From Budorcas taxicolor (Eukaryota > Chordata > Mammalia > Artiodactyla > Bovidae): a stretch of DNA of 64,000 nt. Within the stretch, counting starts at the first letter, position 1, and each line of letters opens with the position of its first letter. Below the pieces are notes generated by a model. That model did not search any database. It was not told the DNA's origin and worked only from the letters and a program-made list of their open reading frames with translations. The stretch spans positions 149,387,622 to 149,451,621 of the forward strand of contig NC_068920.1 in NCBI RefSeq assembly GCF_023091745.1, read 5' to 3'. Shown here one piece after another: positions 11,101 to 20,239 of this stretch. The translations under genes and the position numbers were made by a program.

Positions 11101-11511
11101 ATTATAGGGGACTGGAATGCAAAAGTAGGAAGTCAAGAAATACCTGGAGTAACAGGCAAGTTTGGCCTTGGAGTACAGAATGAAGCAGGGCAAAATCTAA
11201 CAGAGTTTTGCCAAGAGAACGCACTGGTCATAGCAAACACCCTCTTCCAACAACAGAAGAGAAGACTCTACACATGGACGTCACCAGACAGTCAATACCG
11301 AAATCAGATTGATTAAATTCTTTGCAGCCAAAGATGGAGAAGCTCTATACAGTCAGCAAAAACAAGACCGGAAACTGACTGTGGCTTAGATCATGAACTC
11401 CTTATTACCAAATTCAGACTTAAATTGAAGAAAGTAGGGAAAACCACTAGACCATTCAGGTATGACCTAAATCAAATCCTTTATGATTATACAGTGGAAG
11501 TGACAAATAGA
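8161..11511 (-). mobile_element. Near full-length BovB LINE with inverted 5' half (twin-priming structure)
   Basis: From 8161 to about 10130 the minus strand carries the BovB 3' end and most of the reverse-transcriptase ORF, broken by stops and frameshifts. The FCFVDYAKAFDCVD and QGCILSPCLFNLYAENI motifs are readable. From about 10135 to 11511 the plus strand carries the BovB 5' part with the endonuclease region (GMGEFNSDDNYIYQCG; then GDWNAKVGSQEIPGVTG). The whole unit is flanked by an exact 9-bp direct repeat TTCACTTAT (8152-8160 and 11512-11520). So it is one insertion whose 5' half inverted on integration. Internal ends are almost contiguous in the element. It is a dead element, with a nested Bov-A2 at 10471-10745. 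Confidence 0.9.
10471..10745 (-). repeat. Bov-A2 SINE nested in BovB
   Basis: Full antisense dimer starting with a CTG run. It interrupts the BovB frame between GGCAAA and CTGGAAGTGG, which are adjacent in the BovB copy at 63520. The linker contains AAAAGTGAAACT (10616-10627), an ISRE-like match. Confidence 0.92.
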
Positions 11512-11647
11512 TTCACTTATATGTATATATCTATTCTCTTTCAAATTCTTTTCCTTTATAAGTAATTGCAAGATATTGAATATAGTTCTTTGTGCTATTC
11601 GGTAGGTCCCTGTTGATTATCTGTTTTATACATAGTAGTGTGTATTG

Positions 11648-11845
11648 AAGGCAGAAGGAGAAGGTAACGGAGGATGAGGTGGTTGGATGGCATCACTGAC
11701 TTGACAGACATGAGTTTGAACAAGCTCTGAGAGTTGGTGATGGACAGGGAAGCCTGGTGTGCTGTAGTCCATGGGGTTGCAAAGAGTCTGACTGCTTGAC
11801 AGAAATGAACTGGACACCATTGATTGATTGAACTGAATTGGACAC
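11648..11845 (+). repeat. BovB LINE 3' end
   Basis: Last ~190 bases of BovB in sense (AAGGCAGAAGGAGAAGG to the TGAACTGAATTGG tail), inserted in the older L1. Confidence 0.85.
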
Positions 11846-12439
11846 CATATCTTTTTTATCCATGCATCTGTCAAGGATATTTAGGCTCTTCCTACGTCTT
11901 GTTTACTATGAACAGTGCTGCTATGAACATCGGGGTGCGTATTTCTTTACAAATTATAGTTTTCTTTGGATATACGCTCAGGAGTGGGATTGCTGGACCA
12001 TAGTAGTTCTATTTTTATTTTTCTAAGGAAACTCCATAAATGTTTTTAGTTTTCTAAGGAATGAAATACATGTTCTCCATAGTGCCTGCGCCAACCTACA
12101 TTCCCAGCAATGGTGTTGGAAGTTTCCCTTGTCTCCACATTCTCTCCAGCCTTTATTATTTGCAGACTTTTTAATGATGGCCATTAAAAAGTGACCAGTG
12201 TGACTGGTGTGAGGTGGTACCTCACTATAGTCTTGAAATGCATTTTTCTAATAACTAACATGCCTCTTTGTTGTCAAGAATTACTGTGGCTTTTCATTTT
12301 CACATTTTTCCTAGAAAATGTTGTTCAACTCTGTATTGGGATTTTTTCTCCTTGAACCCTCTTTGATCGGAACAGCGTTTGATTGATCATGTGTGGTCTG
12401 GCTTTCAAGAGACTTGTAGGAAGTTGGGATAGTCCTCGC

Positions 12440-12560
12440 AGTTAAGTTTGTGAAACCACAAGCCTAGCTCATCTCTTACTAGCTGAGCTGACTGGGTTAC
12501 TTTATCTCTCTGGATCTTGAATTCCTCATCTGCAAGACCAGATCTCTCAAGGGATGTTTG
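12440..12560 (-). repeat. MIR-like SINE fossil
   Basis: Diverged match to the MIR core in antisense (GTTACTTTATCTCTCTGGAT, then CCTCATCTGCAAGA). Old and weak. Confidence 0.5.
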
Positions 12561-12682
12561 AGGAGACTGAAAATTCTCTTTTATGTGAATCACTTAGAAC
12601 ATTCAGTTAGGGTTAGCTTTTGTTATTATACTCCTGTTGTACTTTGAGTGGAAACAAAGTTGACTTTCATTTCATTGGGAAA

Positions 12683-12780
12683 GAAACTGAAACTAAATTC
12701 AGCAGGACTGAAACTGAAAGTAAATTACCAAGCCTGTCACGTGTGCATGAAGAAATAAAAGCCAAATCTGTTTCCATTTC
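12683..12780. promoter_or_regulatory. Intergenic ISRE cluster between RSAD2 and CMPK2
   Basis: Three ISRE-type motifs fall within 98 bp. GAAACTGAAACT at 12683-12694 (plus) is a perfect consensus. GAAACTGAAAGT at 12710-12721 (plus) and GAAATGGAAACA at 12780-12769 (minus) each match 9 of 10 specified bases. The cluster lies in apparently unique DNA between two MIR-like fossils. It is about 5.3 kb upstream of the RSAD2 start codon and 6.8 kb upstream of the CMPK2 start codon. It is a candidate shared interferon-responsive enhancer; function is inferred from motif density only. Confidence 0.55.
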
Positions 12781-12814
12781 AAATCAAATATTGAGTAATG
12801 TAATAGAAGGTAAC

Positions 12815-12990
12815 AGTACAGGCTTTTGAAGCCAAACATTTAGAGGTCTGAATCTCAGTTCAATCAGTATTGTTTAGTTCAGGGTAACTTTCTTTACCTG
12901 CCTGATATAGTTAACGCATCTGGGAAATATGGGTGTTAATGTCTGTCTCACCCAGAGCATTTTAAGGATTAAATGACGTGATGTTTATTA
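12815..12990 (-). repeat. MIR SINE fossil
   Basis: Antisense MIR pattern (GGTCTGAATCTCAGTTCAAT, GTAACTTTCTTTACCTGCCT, then AGGATTAAATGA). It lies on the CMPK2 side of the ISRE cluster. Confidence 0.6.
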
Positions 12991-13039
12991 AGCACAGAAG
13001 AAAGAGCTAGAGAGAATCAATTAGAAATATCTAGCACAT

Positions 13040-13226
13040 TTAACACGACTGAGCGACTTCACTTTCACTTTTCACTTTCATGCATTGGAGAAGGAAATGG
13101 CAACCCACTCCAGTGTTCTTGCCTGGAGAACCCCAGGGACAGCAGAGCCTGTTGGGCTGCCGTCTATGGGGTCGCACAGAGTCGGACACAACTGAAGCGA
13201 CTTAGCGGCAGCAGCAGCAGCAGCAC
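13040..13226 (+). repeat. Bov-A2 SINE, one monomer plus linker
   Basis: Sense Bov-A2 3' monomer with the CACTTTCACTTTTCACTTTC linker at its 5' side. It ends in a GCAGCAGCAGCAGCAG run. Confidence 0.9.
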
Positions 13227-13292
13227 ATTTAACATTGTGTACCAAGGACTGGGTTATATTTTGAAGGCACTAACTTACCTTGCTGTTTCATT

Positions 13293-13472
13293 GTAAAGTC
13301 ATATTTGACTCTTGCAACCCCGTGGACTACAGCCCACCAGGCTCCACTGTCCATGGGAGTTTCTAGGCAGGAATACTGTAGTGGGGAGCCATTTCCTCCT
13401 CCAAGGATCTTCCCAGCCCAGGGATCGAACCCACTTCTCCTACATTGGCAGGCAGATTCTTTACCTCTGAGC
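13293..13472 (-). repeat. Bov-tA SINE, slightly truncated
   Basis: Antisense body and head ending TTTACCTCTGAGCC. Confidence 0.85.
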
Positions 13473-13734
13473 CAACTTATCTTACAGCTGGTGAAACCTA
13501 TGTCACCTACTGGAGTGAGGGTTTGAACCGGGACTTAAACACTTACAATACTGCTCAATAATTGATAATTACTATCAAATTATTTTATGATTTCTTCTTT
13601 AGTCTGTCCTATTCGAGGCAGTTTCTTTTATTCATTCATCTGCTCATTCAATCATTCATTCAGGGATTCATAATTCATTCAAGAATCGTTCAGGGATTCT
13701 TTACTTCCTTCCTTTCTTCTTCTTCTTTTTAATT

Positions 13735-13990
13735 TCATCTATGTTATTTTTGGCTGTACTGGGTCTTCGTTGCTGCATGCCGGCTTTTTCTAGTTGTGGC
13801 AAGCGGGGCGGTGGCTACTCTCTAGTTGCTGTGTGTGGGCTTTTCATTGCAGTGGCTTCTGTTGCAGAGCACGGATTCTCAGCGCACGGGCTTAGTTGCT
13901 CCACAGCATGTGTGATGTTCGCAGACATCAAACCTGAGAGATCAAACCTGTGTCCCCTGCATCGGCAGGCAGATTCTAAACGCCACTGAG
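13735..13990 (-). repeat. CHR-type tRNA-derived SINE
   Basis: Carries the TTTTTGGCTGTACTGGGTCT start and GTTGCTGTGTGTGGGCTTTT repeats, then the antisense tRNA head, typical of cetartiodactyl CHR/ART SINEs. Exact subfamily not determined. Confidence 0.7.
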
Positions 13991-14169
13991 TAACAGCCAA
14001 ATGCCACTGCCGTTTTTCTTTAGCCAGGCATTTTTCCTTTGAACACCTGCACATCCCGAAGGTACCCCCTGCTCCTGGATGTGGATCATCCCTGAAGCAA
14101 CATCAAACAGCGACTGCCACACATTAGACTATGGAATCCATCTAGCTACTTGCAGTCTTCATATTATTT

Positions 14170-15300
14170 CTCTGGTAAATCTTCTGTTAAGCATCTTCCG
14201 GATAAAGAAAAGTGCACAATTCACATATGTGCAGCTGAACAAATTTTGGGTGCTATGAACACATGTGTGTAACAACCAACTTGATCAAGAGATAGAACTT
14301 TTCCCAGACTTTCAGATGCCCAGGACCTCCCCCGCCCAGGGTCCTAAACCCTACCTCTGCCCTAAAGATAACCATGTCCTATTTTCCAAGACCACACCCT
14401 AGGTTTGCCTGCTTTTGAAGTTGTTATGAATGGAATCACACCATGTGTACCTTTTTCTGTATAGTTTCTTTCACTTGAGGTTATCTTTGTAGATTTATCC
14501 CTTTTGTTGTGTCTAGAGTACTCTGTTCATTTTCATTGCCTTCTAGGATTCCATTGCTCAGATTTACCACAATCCATTTAATATATCACAAGCCACATCA
14601 TCATTATGAGGAGTGTTTGGACTGTTTTTTTTATTATGCTATGAATTTTCTTGTACTTGTCTTTCGGTCGACATCAGTATGCGTGTGTGATGGGTAAACA
14701 CCCCGGAGCGGGATCATTGGTTCAGGCAATTGAACATGTTTCCCTTTAGTACCTACTTCCATAGAGTTTTCCAGAGTGCTGAACCTATTTACACTCCAAC
14801 CAGAATAATAGAAGGTTCCCATTGTTCCTCATCTTCCTTCTCAGTTGGTATTGCCATTATAAAAGTTTTGTTTCGTCTGGTTTAATGTTAGCCATCAGTG
14901 GGTGTGGGGTGGTGTCTCATTGTGGTTTTACTCTCCAGTTTCCTGATGACTAATGATGTCAAGCATCTTTTTAATATGTTTATTTGGAGAAGGAAATGGC
15001 AACCCACTCCCAATATTCTTGCCTGGGAAATCCCATGGTCAGAGGAGCCTGGTGGGCTCCAGTCCATGGGGTCACAAAAGAGTCGGATATGACTTAGCAA
15101 CTAAATAACAACAAAAACATGTTTGTTAGCTGTTTGGTTATTCTCTTTTGTGAGGTGCCTGTTCAAATTCCTAGCCCTGTTTTTGTGTTAGATTTTCTGC
15201 ATTTTTATTATTGATTTGTAGGAAGTCATTGTGTACCATGTGCTTTCTTGATTATATGCACTGAAATCTTATTTAACTCTTTGTCGTTCCTGTTCACTGA
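14170..15300 (-). repeat. Old L1 3' region, split by a Bov-A
   Basis: Antisense old-L1 sequence (GAACTTTTCCCAGACTTTCA; GGAATCACACCATGTGTACC; TGCTGAACCTATTTACACTC). A SINE interrupts it at 14983-15114. Confidence 0.75.
14983..15114 (+). repeat. Bov-A monomer SINE nested in L1
   Basis: Sense Bov-A body from GGAGAAGGAAATGG to an AACTAAATAACAACAAAAAC tail. Flanking ATGTTT copies are consistent with a short target duplication. Confidence 0.85.
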
Positions 15301-15438
15301 TTTACTGGTTGTAATTTAGTTCATCTGATGAGTGTCATTTCACTAATTTTCAGAGCCATATTTGTGCATGTGAGTATTTCAGTAAATAAAATGGAACATG
15401 AAAGTGCTTCAGAATAAGAATTCTTGAACTTTTAAGTC

Positions 15439-15441
<3 letters not shown>

Positions 15442-15494
<53 letters not shown>
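15442..15494 (+). repeat. (TG)n microsatellite, about 26 repeats
   Basis: Uninterrupted TG dinucleotide run of about 53 bases. Likely length-polymorphic. Confidence 0.98.
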
Positions 15495-15495
<1 letters not shown>

Positions 15496-15504
15496 GGATT
15501 GTGT

Positions 15505-16464
15505 TTTAGGAGTCAGGACCACCCACATGTTTGCTAATTGGCTATAAGGACTTGCAGGTCTTTGGAGCAGGTCACACTCACAGCTGAGGTTTATTCCAGG
15601 GAAGAGGTGTGGAGCAAGGACAACAAAGCAAAGAGGGACACTGGAGGAGTTTGAAGAGGTGGGCGCAGCTTCTGAGTCTTTCCCTTCTGGGCTGCACAGT
15701 TAGACGTCCTTTTCTTCCACCCCCAAGACAGGTGTGAGAAAGCAGGTCAGGGATGCCTGAGGAGTCTCAGGTCTGCCGTTATGTTGCTGAGCCCAGTTCA
15801 AGCTCGCTCTGCTCACCGCACAACAGGCCAGCAAGTTGAGAGATGAGGTGGCATATTGAAAGAAATAATGTCTCAAAACAACCTCCTTTTCAGGGACTGG
15901 ATGCCACTTTCTTTTATAGAACAGAGAGCAGGAGGAGAGGAGGAAGGCAAGTAAAAAGGCAACTAATCTTACAAATATCCCTAGAATGCCAGCCTCAGAG
16001 AAAATGTGTATATTTCTCTTTTCTTACAGCCATCCACAGATGGACAGGGTCAGGGTATTTCCCTGAACAAAGGCACTTCGGTTTAACATTCAGGCAGAGG
16101 GGCAGGGTTCTCCCAAGGGAGGCCATTATGGATGGACAGTGTCGTTTTAGTGAACAAAAGCAACAGGAAGGATCTGACATGTAGTCAGATTTTGTTACAG
16201 TTAAACGGTGCTGGGCTGGACCTGTAGACACATTCTTCTGTGTTCATCCTTAGCCACCTACTCTCAAGACCCCACCTGTGAATGAGGCGCCAGTCTTGAT
16301 GGTTGTGCAAAGACACTCAGACAAGCTGGTGTGGCATGTTCTTTGTTTCAGGCACACACACAGAGCCATCAGTGATTGATAACAGAAGCAAGAAACTTTT
16401 TTAAAGTTTCTAAGTTAATTTGTATTTTATCCATCATAGAAGCATAAAATACCATTTTTAAAAA
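15505..16464. other. Anonymous intergenic region, possible old LTR-derived sequence
   Basis: No gene recognised. Parts (about 15780-15860 and 16020-16150) have the look of ancient LTR-type sequence, but I could not define ends or name a family. No retroviral coding sequence was seen. Confidence 0.25.
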
Positions 16465-16612
16465 TCCTTAATTTTATATTGGACTATAGTTGATTAACGA
16501 TGCTGTGTTAGTTTCAGGTGTACAACAAAGTGATGCAGTTATATGCACACATGGATTAATATCTATTCTTTTTCAAATTCTTTTCCCATTTAGGTTATTA
16601 CAGAAAACTGAG
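16465..16612 (-). repeat. L1 3' end fragment
   Basis: Antisense L1 tail (TATAGTTGATTAACGATGCT; TAGTTTCAGGTGTACAACAA). Confidence 0.75.
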
Positions 16613-17690
16613 AAGAGTTGAGGGCATATTTCTAGGATTTGGGCAGTATCAATCATAGTTCTAGACTTCCCTGGAAAGATGCCAGGAGTAAGTATCTGCC
16701 TTCACTGTGTTAACCTTCTTCTCACAGAGAGCTATCTAAACTGTCCTTCTTAGTGGGAAAATCAACTCCACAATATAATAGCATGCTCTTTGAGGCCAGA
16801 AGCCCACAAATGTGCCCCAAAGCACTTTTATGAACCAGAAACTAATGGCTTATGTAGTAGAGGGTTTACCTGTTTCTTGACAAAGCAACTACCTATAAAC
16901 CTGGCCCAGTGTTTCTCAGAACCTTTAGCTACTTTTCTGGGATTGGGATTATAGAAGCACCACTCTTTCTTGGATTTATTTTGATATATTTTATTTTCCC
17001 AGTTCATTATTTATTTTGTGACATTTGGATTTATTGATGCAGGATTGTATGCATCTTTTTTGTGTACTTTATAGTCTGTAGATCTTTCCTCTCTTGTGTT
17101 ACTATTAATATTATGCTGATTTCATTTTCTTTTTATGCACTTTACCTAAAAGAAATCTGTTTAAAGAGGTTTTCAAGAACCAATTTGTTCTTCAAAATAA
17201 AAGCTATTTTTAAATTTATTAATTATTATTAATAATTACTGCATTTATGTTAGTTAATTCTCTCTGCTTTTCCCCCTATTAACAGAATGACTAGAATATT
17301 TCATATTTAATGTTTTCCTGATTGATGCTGTGTTGAAGACTCTGGCTTTTTATTTTTTTCTGATTTATACATCTCATAAAATTTTATTTCTTATTCATTA
17401 TTCTTTTTTGTTTTTTAAATTATGAAAGTATAACACATTTACAAGAGGCTTGGAAAATATAGAACAAAGGTACATTTAGTTCCATTATATATTATAATTA
17501 TTAACTGGATAAATTAAGATTTGTAGTTGGAGTTTCAATATCAAACTGTCAAAAATTAACAACAGAATGATATACAGAAATGTAGGATATAGCAGACCTG
17601 AAAAACACCATGAACCAATTCAACATAATTAAGATTTATACAATTTTCACACAACAGTAAGATACAAATTCTATTCCGGTTCCCGTAAAC
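16613..17690. other. AT-rich intergenic region
   Basis: Very AT-rich from about 16960 to 17640. No open frame, RNA gene or confidently named repeat. Confidence 0.4.
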
Positions 17691-17691
17691 T

Positions 17692-17825
17692 GCTGCTGCT
17701 GCTGCTAAGTCGCTTCACTCGTGTCCGACTCTGTGCAACCCCATAGACGGCAGTCCACCAGGCTTCCCCGTCCCTGGGATTCTCCAGGCAAGAACACTGG
17801 AGTGGGTTGCCATTTCCTTCTCCAT
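17692..17825 (-). repeat. Bov-A monomer SINE
   Basis: Antisense unit beginning with a CTG run. Short flanking TAAACT copies on both sides suggest a target duplication. Confidence 0.88.
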
Positions 17826-17961
17826 AAACTAGGAGACACTAAAACCTATCTAGGGACATAAAACAAGGTGCAAAAAATTCATGGTCTAAAGATCTTGAAA
17901 TCACAGAAGAAGCCATAAAATCATCTGACTAAATGAGTAAGGCCACACTATTCGTTTATTC

Positions 17962-18111
17962 TGGAGTAGGAAATGGCAACCCACTCCAGTATTCCCACCC
18001 AGAGAATCCCATGGACAGAGAGATTGAGAGAGAGAGAATCCCATGGACAGAGCCTGGTGGGCTACGGTGCATAGGGCCGCAGGATCCAACAGGACTGAAG
18101 TGACTGAGCAT
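17962..18111 (+). repeat. Bov-A monomer SINE with internal duplication
   Basis: Sense Bov-A flanked by ATTCGTTTATTC (17950-17961) and ATTGGTTTATTC (18112-18123). GAGAATCCCATGGACAGAG occurs twice, separated by a GA run, which points to a local internal duplication. Confidence 0.88.
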
Positions 18112-18123
18112 ATTGGTTTATTC

Positions 18124-19029
18124 AAAGCCCTCTGGGTGTCTTCCCAGCTCCCAGCTTCTCTCCCCCACAGCCACAGGATAGGTCACTGCAGGAAAGTTTA
18201 TTCAAATATCCATCCAAGCTGGAGCCATCATTCTCTGTCCTAGGCACTTGAAATTGAGCTAAACAATACGACAGATTTTTTCCCCCTTTATCAATGAAGA
18301 CACTGTGTTTCCAGTCTTCAACACAAGGTTACCGCTGACTGACCCCAGATACTACAGGGTCACCGAGGTCACAGTCTCCTGGTAGGAAAGTGGAGAGGAA
18401 AACCTGAATGAAGAGCAGATATAATGGGGGTGGTCATGGAAAAGAGGTAGAAGAGAGGTTCTCTGGAGGATGCACTACAGTCCTGAAGAACAGAAAGAAC
18501 TTTGTACTCCACACTCTTGACAACCTGCTCCATCGATGTCCAAACGTCAAATTGTTCATACAGAACTAAAAACATCTTAATCTCAGAATTATTCCTTCCC
18601 TATTAGGCATACTTCACATGAAATAGCTCATACTTATTAAAAAGGGGTTTGAGCTTAGAATTAGACCTAATCCCACTCTAAATGCACACGGATTAAATCG
18701 TAATTATTTGTTTTCTGTTTATCTACCGTTTTCCATCTTTGTTTCTAATTCTGGCGTCTGCTTAGCCATTATTTTAAAAGATACGAGAGAAGGAGTACAA
18801 ACAAACGAAAACATCCAAACAATCTTGTAATTGCTGCTTTTCTATGGAAAGCCAGTGCTGGCTGATGAAGGCGCTGTCAGGCCACCTCACTGCTGTCTCA
18901 TTGGAGCTGCGTGCAAGACTTGGGCGTCTGTAAGGCCACTTGGAGGGGCCAACCTGGGGACACTTCTCAGTCTGAGAGGCAACTAAAGGAGGGAGATAAT
19001 CCTAAAACAGGGAAAAGCATCTGTAAAGC
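18124..19029. other. CMPK2 distal upstream region
   Basis: Mostly unique-looking sequence between the last SINE and the CpG island. No gene, RNA gene or consensus ISRE recognised. Confidence 0.4.
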
Positions 19030-19489
19030 GGACGGAAAGCGCTCAGCGGCTCACAGCACCGGAGTCTGGGGGCGGCAGCGGGGAAGGCGGTCGGAGCGCC
19101 GCGCCGGGTCTGCGGGGCGAGCCCCGGGGAGGCGTCGGCGCTGCAGCCGGGCGGGGAAGAGCCGGTGAGGGTGGTGGCGCGGGGCGCGGAGCGCAGGGTG
19201 GACCCCGATGAAAAGACACACACGCGCGCGCAACCACGCGCGCTCAGTACCGGGCATAAGCAACACAGGATTAATTATTCAACCGGGGGCCTGGGGCCAC
19301 GGGCCAGCCTCCCATCGTGGGTCCCCATCGGAGGCGGCCCGGGGCCCCGGCCTCTGCGGTTGCCCCTCCGGCCCCTCCTGGAGGCGGCCTGCTCGCGGCG
19401 CGACCTCGCGGTCGGGCGGAGGCGGAGGCGAAGCCGGAGAGGTCGCCCCAACGCAGGCCCCGCCCACTTCCCGCCGCCGCCGCCGCTTC

Positions 19490-19539
19490 GTTTTCGCTTC
19501 CCGCGGGGTGCCGCCCGCCGCTTCCCAGGTTTCGTTTCC
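19490..19539 (-). promoter_or_regulatory. CMPK2 proximal IRF/ISRE-like pair
   Basis: Two adjacent sites read on the minus strand. GGAAACGAAACC (19539-19528) matches 8 of 10 specified ISRE bases. GGAAGCGAAAAC (19501-19490) matches 7 of 10. They lie 32-81 bases upstream of the CMPK2 start codon. Both keep GAA repeats in IRF-like spacing, but neither is a consensus ISRE; they may lie in the 5' UTR. Confidence 0.5.
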
Positions 19540-19570
19540 CCAGCGTGCGGGGCGGCACCGGGAGGCGCCC

Positions 19571-20239
19571 ATGACCTTCGGCCGCCACCCGCGCGCGCGG
19601 CGGCTGCTCGCGCGCCTCTCGGGCCGGCGGCGCGGGGCCTGCGCTCGGGCCATGGAGCCGCCGCGCTGCTTCGCGCTGGAGCTGCCGGGCTGCACTCTGG
19701 CGCACTTTGCGGTGGGCGAGCAGGCCCCGGGCGCGCGCCCCGACCCCCGCGTGGCCGCGCTCCTGGGCCCCCCGGGCCGCAGCTACTCGCTGAGCGTGCC
19801 GGGGACCGGGGGCGTGGGGGCCCGGGTGCGCGCGGCCCGGCTTCATCAGCACCTGCGGCAGCAGCTGCGGCGCGGCCCCTTCCAGAGGTGCGAGCTGCGC
19901 CGGCTGCTGGGCTATTGCCCGGACGGCGGCGCCGGGGCCCTGCAGCACGGCTTCCTGCTCCGTGACCCCCGCGACAGCCCCGACACCCGGCAAGCGCTGC
20001 TGGCGCTGCTGGACGCCTGCCCCGAGGCTCCGCGCCCGCTCTTGGCCGAGTTCTCCCGGGACCCGCTCTGCCAGCTGTGGCAGCGCCCCTGGGAGCGGCG
20101 GGACGGCCGGGGCTGGCAGCAGCTGGGCGGCGAGCGCGTGGGGCCCGCACCGGAGCCCGCCCTGCACCCGGTGGTGCCCGACCTGCCCAGCTCCGGGGTC
20201 TTCCCCCACCGGGAGGCCGCCCGCGCCGTCTTGGAGGCG
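19571..20239 (+). CDS. CMPK2: CMPK2 coding exon 1 (residues 1-223)
   Basis: The exon encodes the presequence and N-terminal region, ending at a complete codon before donor GTAAGA. The first ATG (19571) has a poor context, with C at -3 and A at +4. It was chosen because the frame from it starts like family members, MTFGRHPRARRLLARL. A second in-frame ATG at 19652 (Met28) has a strong context. The frame is also open 121 codons upstream, probably because of GC-richness. Confidence 0.95.

Larger units (their letters stand above)
8085..12260 (-). repeat. Old L1 fragment broken by two BovB insertions
   Basis: L1 3' region in antisense occurs in three pieces: 8085-8160, 11512-11640 and 11846-12260. 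The pieces read as consecutive L1 sequence once the BovB at 8161-11511 is set aside. A second BovB tail sits at 11648-11845. Confidence 0.75.

Noticed and set aside
15442..15494. TG run as a possible regular array of spaced repeats
   Set aside because: Simple dinucleotide microsatellite. No CRISPR-like spacing anywhere, and the DNA is mammalian.
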